Origin: WTKD01 sp965243525
GTDB lineage: Bacteria; Spirochaetota; Spirochaetia; WTKD01
DNA length: 64,000 bases
Direction of reading: 5' to 3'
Assembly: GCA_965243525.1 (NCBI GenBank)
Contig: OZ251568.1
Span: 310,001-374,000, forward strand
The notes beneath the pieces are model-generated. The model was not told the DNA's origin. It made no database searches and was given only the letters and a program-made list of their open reading frames with translations. Within the stretch, counting starts at the first letter, position 1, and the number at the start of each line of letters is the position of its first letter. Positions 1 to 8,928 of this stretch are shown here, piece by piece. The translations under genes were made by a program, and so were the position numbers.

Positions 1-3000
1 ATTACATCCCACTAATCCGCCAAGACACAGATAACTCTTATTCTCATTGTTTCCGGTCAACTCGATTGATTCGTTCAACTCGATTGATATATCTGCACTG
101 CTGTTGGTGATGCTGCCAGAAGAATTCAGCCCTACTAATCCGCCAAGTCTATCATTTCCTCTGATAACTCCTCGTTCTGCACTGCAGTTTTCGATGCGAC
201 CACGGTTAGCTCCTGCCAATGCCCCTACATATTTCTTCCCTGTAATGCTGGGATTCCTGCCATTGCCATCAATAAGCTCGAGCTTGAGATTGCGCACAAG
301 GCCATTCGCTGCTGCATCATAGTCTTCGTCAGATCCTGTGCGACCTATCTGAACAAAAAATCCCACATAGTCTTCATCTGCCTGTGCTATCTGCAAGCCA
401 ATGATTGTATTGCCATTCCCCTCGAGGATACCTACAAAGGGGTCATCCTTGCTGCCAATAGGATCAAATACGCCACTCAAGATGATGTCGTTTGCAAGTT
501 TGAAGGTGCCCGCAAGATTGTCTCGAATCTTCTGCAGATCCGCTCCATTGTTAATTAATTCATAGGTGATGTCTGCGGCTTCAATATTCGATCCGATGAG
601 CACGTCGGTGAGTTCTTGACCGTCCCGTTCAAGACTTCCACTGAAAGTTGAACCGTTTATATCCCCTTCGTTTTCTCCAGCAACACCGCCAAGGACAGCA
701 TCTGTTTCATCTCCGATGATGCTTCGGACTACTCTTCCCTCATCGATCTGTCCACTGTTTTTCCCTGCGATGCCTCCAAGAACAGACTCTGTTCCGCTCG
801 CCGTAATGTTACCAGTCTCTCCAGACACCATATCTCTCAGGCAACCACTGTTTTCTCCGGCGATACCGCCAAGAACAGACCCTGTTCCACTCGCTGTGAT
901 ACCGGCAAAAACCCGTCCAGAATTTATATACCCGGTGTTTTCTCCCGCGAAGCCACCAAGGACGGCATTTGTCCCACTGCTGATGATAGTGTCACCTCTC
1001 ACTGTTGAGTCATTGATGTACCCTCCGTTCTTTCCAGCAATCCCACCGAGAAAGACGGATTCTCCACTTGCTGTAAGGGTGCTTTCAGCATTTGCGGTAT
1101 GTACATAACCAGTGTTTTCCCCAACGATCCCACCAAAAATGATGTTCGCTCCACTTCCCGTGATATCCTTGATGGTTCTTACATCATCTATGTAACCACT
1201 GTTTTTTCCAGCGATTCCACCCAAAACAGTTCTTGCTTTACTCACTGTCATGTTGCTGTCAAACCATGCATAATATAGATGTCCACTGTTCTCTCCGACG
1301 ATTCCACCAAGAATGGCTGCTTCTTCATTCGTTGTAATACTGCTATAAACTGTCACAGAATCCACATATCCGCTGTTTTCTCCAACAATACCACCAACAC
1401 GACTCTCTTCCGCACTTCCTTGGACGCTGCCTCCACTCACCTCGACTGCTTCGATGCGACCATAGCTTTGTCCTGCCACTGCACCGGCAAACGCACTGCC
1501 TGCAATGCTGGGATTCTCAGCATCTCCATCCACCAATACAAGATTCAGATTACGTACAACTCCTTGCTGATAAACGCTGACATCACCAACTTCTGGCGCT
1601 CCAATCTGAGCGAAAAAGCCTGCCTTGTCGGTTTCTGCTATCTGCAGACCACTGATTGTCTTGTCATTGCCGTCAAAAACTCCCACAAAGGGATTCTCTT
1701 CACTGCCGATGGGCTCAAATGCACCACTCAGTTCAATGTCATTTTCAAGTCTGAAGTTTCCATCAAGCTCATCTCGAACCTTCTGCAAATCTGCTGCACT
1801 GTGAATCAGCGTATACGCCCTCTGCTCTTCTTCTGTGTTTCCAGCATCTGTCTGTCTCGATTGCCATTGCAGCTTCGGCCATGCTCCTTCTCGCATCTCC
1901 CACGTATTCTCAAAATCCCAACCTGGAAAATTTTCCTGGGTTATGATATCACCATCTCCAGTTCGAACCGGATGGAAGGGTGGCTTGCCTTCAACGAGCT
2001 TATCCTCCACCGCGACCCCGTGTTCAACAACACCGCCGCTCGCAAAATCATCTCCAATGAGCACCTCAGAAACAGTGTCATCTCGACGCTGTGTTCTGAA
2101 CTTTGCCGATCCAGTCAAGAGGTTGAACTTGCTTCCTTCAGTGACTCCTGAATCATCAAATTGCTGCACCCCACCGACAATCACCGGATTGCCATCAGCA
2201 TCTCGGAGTGGTGGTCCCTTCTCCCAATTCGTTGATTTAAGCGTCATCGATTCCAAATGCGTTGCATCAATCTGATAAGCACCCAAATGATAGGCCTCAA
2301 TTGAATTTGCCTGGATATCTTCACCCCTCCACGGACGGATCTCAACATCCAGTGAATCAGACCATGGACTTTGTGCATGAATATTAGTTCTACTGTCCCA
2401 GTTATCGGGATCTTCGATGTTCACCTCGTCAAGATTATCTGATCCATCTCCTCTGATAACTACTGGACGTGATTCTCCATACACCACGACACGCACACGA
2501 AAACGATATCGCTTGGGTACCGGTGTTTCCTTTATGCTCGTGGAATTACCAACCCCACCTTCTGCAGAATCATCCTCTGCACCTTCTGCAATTGTCCCTG
2601 AGGAGTTATTCTCGACATCTTCTAAGGTTATTTCTGCAGAATCATCCTCTGCACCGCCTAAGATTGTTTCTGCAGAGCCATTCTCAACACCGCCTTCGCC
2701 TGTCTCTGTTGAGTGATCCGAACCCTGCGTGATCGTCGCCACACCGAGATCAAGTTTCGAAAAGGTAATAGGAATCTCTGCAGTCGCCGTATAATCCTTT
2801 TCCTCGTCTTGAGGGTTTTCCGGATTGAACCAAACTCTGTCTTCATCGGCGAGATCATCAGCAGCATTTTCACTTGCTTGCACATGATAGATCAACTGCG
2901 AACCCTTGGGAAAATCATTGCTCAATGAAACCGTTTGCCAAGAGAGCACCACGGCGCGACCGTATTGGTCCACTCGAAGGTTATCGATTTCCCCCAGATG

Positions 3001-4839
3001 AATCGCTGGAAGAACATAGTTTCCCTGCTCGTCAAATCCTTCCGCGGGGTCCTCGAAAGATTCATCTATTGCGATGGGCTGCAGACCTTGTCGCCTGGGC
3101 AATTCCTCAATGATTTGTTGTCGCTGCGCCTCAAGCATCTCTTCCATCCGACGCAACACCGCATCATCCCTGTTCAACACTGCTTTGGCTTCGCTGACAA
3201 GAACTTGATGCACATGATTAGTTGCAATCGGCTGAACGATCTCAGACTTGTACGAATACATCGTCTCTGCACGCAAATCCTCGCTGTCAGGGGCCAAAAA
3301 ATCGCGTATCTTTTCTTTTCGCTCACAAATCCGCACCCGAAGCACCTTGTCTCGTTGAACTTGCTCGTTTCTGTCAAAGGAAACACGAAGGGTATAAACA
3401 CCACCCAATTCCAAAGGTTTCCTGTTCTCAAAACTACAACTCCGCTTGCCATAGCTTTCTATCTGATAATACGTCTCTGCAACTTTGGTGAGTATTCCAG
3501 AGCGCCTCTGCTCATCGCTTGGCAAAAAGAGTCGATCTGCCTTTATCGTTTTTGGGTTTTTCGGCGCAACTCCTTCTGGCTTATAAACAAAGCGTTTATC
3601 GACTTCATGTTCAAGAGTAATATCTCCCCGTACTTCTACTTCCCATTTTCCCTCCCATTCATTCCAGTGAATTGCATAGAGATCATGTCCTAGCGTCAGC
3701 TTGATTGATTCAGGTTTTAGTTCATGAGAAAGGGAGAGATTACAACGCTGAGAAGAAACTCCTCTGTAATCTTCATGGCGAAACGTTCCCTCGTTAGTTT
3801 CGAACCAAGAATCAGATCTTTCCGTATGATGCCCTGATCCCCAAATAAATTGTCTAGTGGAAAGCTTCTTATAGGTTCTTATATTAGAAAATCGAGTGAT
3901 CGTTGGATTTTCCAGCGAGGTTAATTTATCAAGGTCTGGGTCAAATTCAATTTCTTTTTCCTCTGTTTCATTACTCACTCGTGTTTTGATATCATCATAA
4001 AAATCCTCAACAAGAGGCACGTCTTCAAACGTGGTTATATCGCGATAAGAAAGATAGATTCCATCGTGTTCATATCCAGTATAGTTCACCGAGGTCTGTC
4101 TATCGAGCACCTCGCAATCCTCTGCTTGAGTTATTGCTTCAGTTGAAAGATGCAGATCTGCGAAACAAATATGCCCGCGTTCATCGGCATACATCGTGTG
4201 ATGATGTGATTTGAGCACCTCAGTGATCGTCTTTAATATCGTTTCATCGCCATCAAACTCGTGATAGGGTGCATCGTAGTCAATTGCCTGATCGGTGGGT
4301 GCAAGATTGATCAAGCCACGCAAATTCGAATCTAAACAATCGAGCAATCCATGGATGAGTGATTTTCCTGGGTTATTTGGAAGAAAAACCTTGCGCTCTG
4401 AATCGTATTCAAAATATTTTGTATCATCTGCATCCTCATCCTGTGATGCTTGCACTATGTTGTTCTTCAGCAACCACAGTGAATCGTATATCCGAAAATC
4501 AGTTTCAGAATAGCCTTTTCCTCCAGAATTTTTCGTAGGAGGATCAAGAAACCCTGTGAATATTATTTTGTCAGAATATTCCCTTGTATGTGGATTATAA
4601 TCCCCTTGGATCATAAAAACTTCTGCGCGAATCCAATCGTAATCACCCAGGCGGATTTTTAAATCTTCCTCGCTAATCCACCCCTTGAGACGAAAACTGC
4701 AGGTCCCTATTTTTGCTCCACCTTGTTGGTGAAACGTACGCTGTATTCTAAGCGTTTTTTCCCTGATGTCAACGGTATATCCAGCATACTGCGTGCCAGG
4801 ATTCCCATCTTTGATAGCTGTTAAAAGTAACTTATGCAC
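1..4839 (-). CDS. Phage tail hub/tip protein (gpJ-like) with C-terminal GLUG repeats, partial
   Basis: The frame is open for 1613 codons from a GTG at 4839 to the window edge, so the C-terminus is missing. A GAGGAG ribosome site lies 7 bases before the GTG, and the start overlaps the tape-measure stop, as in a coupled tail operon. The first ~600 residues look like a tail hub/tip (for example the stretch FTGFLDPPTKNSGGKG near residue 90). A fibronectin-III-like domain starts near residue 616 (AVVLSWQTV) and is interrupted by an acidic Ala/Glu/Asp-rich insert. The cap motif GWDFENTW..G.WPKLQW sits near residues 970-990. GLUG repeats (GG.VGEN.GYI type) follow from about residue 1005 to the edge. 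The position after tape measure and tube, at the end of the tail operon, fits the host-recognition tip. The GLUG part would be a beta-helix receptor-binding region; that role is inferred. Positions 1-1080 are almost identical to 20739-21818 in another gene. Confidence 0.75.
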   Translation of the reverse strand, partial: MHKLLLTAIKDGNPGTQYAGYTVDIREKTLRIQRTFHQQGGAKIGTCSFRLKGWISEEDLKIRLGDYDWIRAEVFMIQGDYNPHTREYSDKIIFTGFLDPPTKNSGGKGYSETDFRIYDSLWLLKNNIVQASQDEDADDTKYFEYDSERKVFLPNNPGKSLIHGLLDCLDSNLRGLINLAPTDQAIDYDAPYHEFDGDETILKTITEVLKSHHHTMYADERGHICFADLHLSTEAITQAEDCEVLDRQTSVNYTGYEHDGIYLSYRDITTFEDVPLVEDFYDDIKTRVSNETEEKEIEFDPDLDKLTSLENPTITRFSNIRTYKKLSTRQFIWGSGHHTERSDSWFETNEGTFRHEDYRGVSSQRCNLSLSHELKPESIKLTLGHDLYAIHWNEWEGKWEVEVRGDITLEHEVDKRFVYKPEGVAPKNPKTIKADRLFLPSDEQRRSGILTKVAETYYQIESYGKRSCSFENRKPLELGGVYTLRVSFDRNEQVQRDKVLRVRICERKEKIRDFLAPDSEDLRAETMYSYKSEIVQPIATNHVHQVLVSEAKAVLNRDDAVLRRMEEMLEAQRQQIIEELPRRQGLQPIAIDESFEDPAEGFDEQGNYVLPAIHLGEIDNLRVDQYGRAVVLSWQTVSLSNDFPKGSQLIYHVQASENAADDLADEDRVWFNPENPQDEEKDYTATAEIPITFSKLDLGVATITQGSDHSTETGEGGVENGSAETILGGAEDDSAEITLEDVENNSSGTIAEGAEDDSAEGGVGNSTSIKETPVPKRYRFRVRVVVYGESRPVVIRGDGSDNLDEVNIEDPDNWDSRTNIHAQSPWSDSLDVEIRPWRGEDIQANSIEAYHLGAYQIDATHLESMTLKSTNWEKGPPLRDADGNPVIVGGVQQFDDSGVTEGSKFNLLTGSAKFRTQRRDDTVSEVLIGDDFASGGVVEHGVAVEDKLVEGKPPFHPVRTGDGDIITQENFPGWDFENTWEMREGAWPKLQWQSRQTDAGNTEEEQRAYTLIHSAADLQKVRDELDGNFRLENDIELSGAFEPIGSEENPFVGVFDGNDKTISGLQIAETDKAGFFAQIGAPEVGDVSVYQQGVVRNLNLVLVDGDAENPSIAGSAFAGAVAGQSYGRIEAVEVSGGSVQGSAEESRVGGIVGENSGYVDSVTVYSSITTNEEAAILGGIVGENSGHLYYAWFDSNMTVSKARTVLGGIAGKNSGYIDDVRTIKDITGSGANIIFGGIVGENTGYVHTANAESTLTASGESVFLGGIAGKNGGYINDSTVRGDTIISSGTNAVLGGFAGENTGYINSGRVFAGITASGTGSVLGGIAGENSGCLRDMVSGETGNITASGTESVLGGIAGKNSGQIDEGRVVRSIIGDETDAVLGGVAGENEGDINGSTFSGSLERDGQELTDVLIGSNIEAADITYELINNGADLQKIRDNLAGTFKLANDIILSGVFDPIGSKDDPFVGILEGNGNTIIGLQIAQADEDYVGFFVQIGRTGSDEDYDAAANGLVRNLKLELIDGNGRNPSITGKKYVGALAGANRGRIENCSAERGVIRGNDRLGGLVGLNSSGSITNSSADISIELNESIELTGNNENKSYLCLGGLVGCN

Positions 4840-6010
4840 CGATCAACTCCTCTGTTCTCTGCACAGAATTAACCATGCTCGCAAATTCATTTGCCACATC
4901 GGTTTCAATCACCGATCCCTGCACCGTAATATTGTAATTGTGGTAGGTATACACTATTTGATACCCTTTTCCACCCCCTCCTGTATAATCGTCAAGACGA
5001 TCCAAGGGAATAATCGCCTCAGATTGAACTTCACCCACTCGATACAACCCACCATAAGGGGGTTGTGCTGGAATGATGCCTCCAAAGGCTGCCCCAGGAT
5101 ATGGTTGACTTGCAATCATGGCTATTTGTGTTGCTCCTATCGCCGTAGCAATCAGAGCAGTAGCTATAGCCACTGGGAGCGGATTGGTTGCAAATGCAGT
5201 CAGAACTGCAAGGCTCGTTTGAATAACTGCATTGGCAATAGCCACTTTCTTCTTTTGCTCAAATTTTCGTTTGTCAAGATCTTCTTGCCTTGCATCAATA
5301 TCTTCTCGATCTTTCTGCAACTTTGCCATCTCTGTTCTTTCATATTCAACCCATTCTTCATTTGCTGCCTTGCGACGCTCAACCTCTTCCTCCAAAGTGC
5401 TTTGTTTTTCGTCAAGCCCTTCCGTATCCTCATCAATCTCACTTTGTTCCTCTTGAAATCCCTCAGCAGCTGCTGCATCTACCATTGAAACAATTGCCGA
5501 AGAGAGTCCTCCAATGGCTGCTCCGATAGCCATGGCCTGTTCTTGCCATGTATTGCTTTTATCCTTCACTACTTTCGTTTGTTCACTATCATAATCTAAA
5601 AATGTATCAAGAATACCTACGACACTTTCAATAGATGCCTGGATCCCCGAAGAAAATACGCCTGCTTTCTCTTCAGTTTCACCAAACATTTTCATTATTT
5701 CACCAACAACGGGACCCACAGCACTGGTGATACCTCCCGTCACATCAGAAAGATTCTGGACCCCCTCTGCCTTAGGTATCGTCGCAGCTGATCCGCCAGC
5801 GTCTTTTTCGGGAAATTCATGCCCAAAATAAGAGAGGACACTCGTGATCGCTGATCCTATGTCAAATGTTTTTAAACTAGAAAAGGCCTGTTCAATTTCA
5901 CCAATACTTGTAGCACCCTCCTTAAAGAGACCAACAAGATCCTTAACGGCTCCGCCAAATTCAGAAAATCCATCGATCATTGCATTTGTATCTGTTGTTT
6001 TATCCGCCAT
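4832..6010 (-). CDS. Short tail tape measure protein
   Basis: The 392-residue product has the composition and order of a siphovirus tape measure: a helical N-terminal region, Gly/Ala-rich hydrophobic stretches near residues 150-175, a long charged coiled-coil region (about residues 175-245, rich in Glu/Lys/Arg), a hydrophobic segment with many Ala/Ile/Thr (about 250-290), and a C-terminal domain beginning GGIIPAQPPYGG that is common at tape-measure ends. I chose the ATG at 6010 (MADKTTD) because GGAG lies 7 bases upstream; a start four codons earlier sits on the ribosome site. Tape measures set tail length and are threaded through the tube. At 392 residues this one is short for the family, so a short tail is expected if it is functional. 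It follows the chaperone genes and overlaps the tip gene. Confidence 0.75.
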   Translation of the reverse strand: MADKTTDTNAMIDGFSEFGGAVKDLVGLFKEGATSIGEIEQAFSSLKTFDIGSAITSVLSYFGHEFPEKDAGGSAATIPKAEGVQNLSDVTGGITSAVGPVVGEIMKMFGETEEKAGVFSSGIQASIESVVGILDTFLDYDSEQTKVVKDKSNTWQEQAMAIGAAIGGLSSAIVSMVDAAAAEGFQEEQSEIDEDTEGLDEKQSTLEEEVERRKAANEEWVEYERTEMAKLQKDREDIDARQEDLDKRKFEQKKKVAIANAVIQTSLAVLTAFATNPLPVAIATALIATAIGATQIAMIASQPYPGAAFGGIIPAQPPYGGLYRVGEVQSEAIIPLDRLDDYTGGGGKGYQIVYTYHNYNITVQGSVIETDVANEFASMVNSVQRTEELIGA

Positions 6011-6126
6011 TTTTTTCTCCAATTTTCAATTTCTGGTGTACATACGCGTCTACAGCATCTTTGTGTAGGTTTCATTCTCTTCTCATAGTTTCCCAACAAT
6101 GTATGATTAATCCCTGCAGGAAATTG

Positions 6127-6405
6127 CTAGTTTCTTTCTGCTTTTTTTTGCAATTTCCAATTTTCAACGCGTACATACGCGAGATCAATGATACGTAATA
6201 CCGTAAGAACAATTGGCTTTTCATGAACATAGCCACGCCCGTGGGGAAGTCCGAATTGTTTCCAATCTGACCAGAGTTTCATCGCTGAATAATACGTCTG
6301 GTCAAAGATTTTTCGCATCTCCTCAACTTCTATAATCCCATCGGGGGTGATAACTGCCACATCGTCATCACCCCGACAGAATCCGCACAGGGCAGCCCGT
6401 ATCAG
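6127..6405 (-). CDS. Tail assembly chaperone, T-type extension read by -1 frameshift
   Basis: This frame lies between the chaperone and tape-measure genes. On its own it can start only at a GTG (6360) with no convincing ribosome site. Read from the slippery heptamer at 6405-6411 it is a continuous extension of the upstream chaperone, about 92 residues long, ending in a charged tail (WKLQKKAERN). Its size and place match the T part of gpGT-type chaperones, which in lambda-like phages bind tape measure and tube protein and are absent from the finished tail. I see no residue motif that identifies the family independently, so the call rests on gene order and the frameshift site. Confidence 0.6.
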   Translation of the reverse strand: MIRAALCGFCRGDDDVAVITPDGIIEVEEMRKIFDQTYYSAMKLWSDWKQFGLPHGRGYVHEKPIVLTVLRIIDLAYVRVENWKLQKKAERN

Positions 6406-6770
6406 TTTTTTTGTTGTTTCTCACTCAATTGCTCACCTTGTGTAACATAGCGAGCAAGTTCCTGAACCAAGCCCATAATAACGGGGGTCTTGGCTCGTGC
6501 AAGCTGCAGCCCCGTTTCAATCTCTGTCTCTTTTCCATCAACAACTAATGAAAGATTGTTAATTGCTCCAACATGTTTTTCAAGAATTTCCTTGGTATCG
6601 AATCGAAATCCAATCGTGCCGTCCATTTGATAATTAATTTTTTGCAACTGCTCAGATTCCAAAACCGTCGGCATTGAAATATTCACTGTGATTTGTTCAT
6701 CCTCATTCAGTTTTCGATTGCCATTCCACTTTGGAACATAGCGAACCTTTGTATTGGTTGCGATTTTCAT
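6402..6770 (-). CDS. Tail assembly chaperone, gpG-like
   Basis: A 122-residue protein encoded between the tail tube and the frameshifted extension. It begins MKIATNTKVRYVPKW, contains a regulator-like patch QLARAKTPVIMGLVQE near residues 89-104, and ends in a Gln/Lys-rich tail that overlies the slippery sequence. An ATG 9 bases after the end of the tube gene, with an AGGAGT-like site just before it, supports the start. In tail operons a small protein in this position, with a -1 shift at its end, is the G/GT chaperone that coats the tape measure during assembly. Confidence 0.65.
   Translation of the reverse strand: MKIATNTKVRYVPKWNGNRKLNEDEQITVNISMPTVLESEQLQKINYQMDGTIGFRFDTKEILEKHVGAINNLSLVVDGKETEIETGLQLARAKTPVIMGLVQELARYVTQGEQLSEKQQKN
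6405..6411 (-). promoter_or_regulatory. Programmed -1 frameshift site (A AAA AAC)
   Basis: On the minus strand the 3-prime end of the upstream chaperone reads CAA CAA AAA AAC TGA. The heptamer A AAA AAC is the canonical X XXY YYZ slippery sequence, placed directly before the zero-frame stop. A one-base backward slip continues without a stop for 15 codons and then in frame through 6360-6127, giving a 214-residue fusion. The same arrangement produces gpG and gpGT in lambda-like tails. Confidence 0.72.
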
Positions 6771-6779
6771 GAACTACTC

Positions 6780-7484
6780 CTAAATCTTATGCTTGTACAC
6801 GTGAGGATGTGCGCCACCAACAACCGTAAAATTATAGTTGAAAGTCTGCATCCCACTTGCTGGCTTGTCTGTTGTGATTGAATCAACAATCATCGGCAAA
6901 TACATCCAGATTTCATACCCACTTGCGGAGCTGCCCTTTTCTTTTCGAGAAAGCAATGCGTGGATGGTTCCAGCGCTTGATTTCCTCTTTTCTGTCAGAC
7001 TACTACCTTCGTTCGTGACAATTGTCCAAAACTTGTTGAGCAGACGATCTTGTGCATCTGATCCATCAACAAAATAGCCATTGACTGCGCCAGAGATTTC
7101 TGGTCGCTCGCTGAGCACATAGGTCTTTGCCTCATCAAGCTGAGTTGTTGCGTCAATCTTTTCAAGGGTGCTCCCCAATGTAATATCAAGCACATTGGCA
7201 AGCTTGACCAAGGTGAACTTTTTCAACTCATCACCTGCAGTCAGTTTTGTTCCAGCTGCAAATTCCGATGGAGTTTTGAAAACTCTGCCGGGGGTCATTC
7301 CGGCGGGAATGGGATAAATGTCAGTTCCAGTCGAATCTTGAGATCTCAAAGACAACACTTGGTACCATGAATCTGCTTCCAAGGTGCTTCCACCGGTTAG
7401 GTTGGCCCCATCTGCAAAATCCAATTCATACAGGAGCCCTCGTTGTCCTGTTAAACGAATATCACTTATATCTCTTTGTGTCAT
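6780..7484 (-). CDS. Major tail tube protein
   Basis: This 234-residue protein lies directly upstream of the chaperone pair, the usual position of the tube protein. It opens with MTQRDISDIRLTGQRG and is rich in beta-strand-forming stretches, with the pattern GYFVDGSDAQDRLLNKFWTIV in the middle and a C-terminal strand FNYNFTVVGGAHPHV. Length and beta-rich composition fit a tube monomer that stacks as hexamers around the tape measure. The ATG is preceded by an AGGAG-type site. The call rests mainly on synteny and general character, since tube proteins are poorly conserved in sequence. Confidence 0.62.
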   Translation of the reverse strand: MTQRDISDIRLTGQRGLLYELDFADGANLTGGSTLEADSWYQVLSLRSQDSTGTDIYPIPAGMTPGRVFKTPSEFAAGTKLTAGDELKKFTLVKLANVLDITLGSTLEKIDATTQLDEAKTYVLSERPEISGAVNGYFVDGSDAQDRLLNKFWTIVTNEGSSLTEKRKSSAGTIHALLSRKEKGSSASGYEIWMYLPMIVDSITTDKPASGMQTFNYNFTVVGGAHPHVYKHKI

Positions 7485-7497
7485 ATATACTCCTTTT

Positions 7498-7842
7498 TTA
7501 GCCTGTACTTACCAGGCATTCTATCACCGCACGAAATGCATGCCCTTGATCACTTACATTAACTTCAAGAAATTCAACTTCCTTTATATTCCATTCCGCA
7601 AACGATATTTCATTCCGCGAAAGTTCAGTAAGCGCCGAAAACAGCGTATCGCACGTTTCTATTTGTTGTACGCCAAAAATCGCAATACCATAGGTACGTA
7701 ATTGTGTTTTTAGGTCGGTTTCCATGGAACTCGGGACAATTCGGATCTCACTTTGAATACTGTATATATCTTTGTATCCTTGCTCCACCGTATATCCTTT
7801 GCCTTCCAGAAATTCAACCATTTTTGTTACAAGTTCATTCAT
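7498..7842 (-). CDS. Probable tail terminator / head-tail joining protein
   Basis: A 114-residue protein immediately upstream of the tail tube gene, 13 bases away. It starts MNELVTKMVEFLEGKGY and has mixed alpha/beta composition. Small proteins at this position in siphovirus-like operons usually cap the tube (terminator) or join it to the head. Nothing in the sequence proves the function. It is the first gene of the visible left tail module; no capsid or portal gene lies upstream within the window, so the module may be a tail-only particle or a rearranged prophage. Confidence 0.42.
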   Translation of the reverse strand: MNELVTKMVEFLEGKGYTVEQGYKDIYSIQSEIRIVPSSMETDLKTQLRTYGIAIFGVQQIETCDTLFSALTELSRNEISFAEWNIKEVEFLEVNVSDQGHAFRAVIECLVSTG

Positions 7843-8522
7843 TGGTATACCTTTATGTGTAGATTATGCGATACTCCTCATGCATATTTTTCTTTGCTCA
7901 CAAAGCACAGGAACCTTCCAGCAAGAATGCCTTCGTCTCTAAACCATCATGAAGAGGTGCACCTCTTTGTGATGTGTCTATTGCGCTCTGTAATGATTGC
8001 ATCCGGATCTCCGCAATGTCCTGCCATAGTGTTGCATGGTGCTTTGCATGTCCTGGTGTTGCTGCTTTTTCGTTCTATTTTCTGCAGCCTTTGGTGCGCC
8101 AGACATGGGTATCTGCATACATCATTGCCTATGGTCAACTGGTGCGGATGTTCGGTGCATCTCAATGTTTGCATTGCGATGAGAAATCATCTCACAGTCT
8201 TCATTTCTTCACCGTCTTTTCAGACGATATCTGCGCTGACATTCAACAAGCCAAGCTCGGTGTCTGCCATCACTGTGTTATTCTCGCATGACTGAGCGTA
8301 CAAAATACAATCTCATTGGTACGGTGTTGTGGACGTTCTGAGCAGGATATTGTGTAGTGGAACATACAGACGTGTTCCTGGAGGCTGTTTGTGAAATCTT
8401 GTGTGTGGTTTAAGGTCAGTTTGTGAAATGGAACAACCAAGATGCAGAAATGCCACTGCTTTGCGGAAAGCTTCACGGATGGGCGTCTGCACCTTGGTTA
8501 TTGATTAAAAAAGCGAGCTATC
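7843..8522. other. Gene-free stretch with decayed cassette-like leader
   Basis: I see no convincing gene here. Its right part (about 8300-8500) resembles the leaders that precede the GLUG cassettes: the phrase AATACAATCTCATTGGTAC occurs at both 8303 and 17152, followed by a degenerate match to the rest of that leader and by a hairpin at 8436-8499. It therefore looks like the eroded flank of a lost cassette. The left part (7850-8250) shows no feature I can name. Confidence 0.4.
8436..8499 (-). terminator. Hairpin of the shared terminator family, weak
   Basis: The outer arms AACCAAGATGCAGA and TCTGCACCTTGGTT pair almost perfectly. It resembles the hairpins after the other lipoprotein genes but lacks a clear T-run on the minus strand. 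Confidence 0.4.
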
Positions 8523-8928
8523 TCACGGAGTCGCCAAATATATTTCATCGAGATAGATCGTTCCTGTATTCACGTTTTGTCCTTGAAAGGCGAAGTCAGT
8601 GATTTGGAACCCTGTGGTCTCTGCTAGAGTTAGATCAAACATAGAAGGAGGAATCTCGACTCGAGTCCAACGATTGGACCCTTTAATAAAATCAGCAATC
8701 TCAATCTCTACGAAGCGGCTACCGTCATTATCTTGAAAGTTCACTAGGGCTACAGCAAATGTGTCAATCACTGCAGCATCATGGTTATACTAATGATCAA
8801 AAAGATTCGTTTCTTTGTTGATTCTTTGATTTTGCCTGCTGAACAGCCCGCACATGAATATTGATACCCTTTGAAACTAGGATTCCTAGCAGGTGGATGG
8901 ATCTCTGAATAGAAACCCATCCTTAGGA
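8523..8928 (-). pseudogene. Decayed second domain of a two-domain lipoprotein
   Basis: The last 82 codons (up to 8771) encode a typical end of the local lipoprotein family, with WTRVEIPPS and a final GTIYLDEIYLATP. Upstream, in another frame, the start of such a domain is recognisable as GFYSEIHPPA near 8910. It follows at once after the stop of the gene at 8929-9573. The intact two-domain lipoprotein at 31966-33129 has the same order, with GFYSDAYPPV opening its second domain. The most likely history is that 8523-9573 was one two-domain gene whose second half was cut off by stops and a frameshift. No signal peptide is present on this part. Confidence 0.68.

Noticed and set aside
7753..8295. 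A 180-codon plus-strand open frame in the gene-free stretch 7843-8522.
   Set aside because: Its first part overlaps the tail gene at 7498-7842 in antisense, its composition is Cys- and His-rich without any domain, and the region resembles an eroded non-coding leader.
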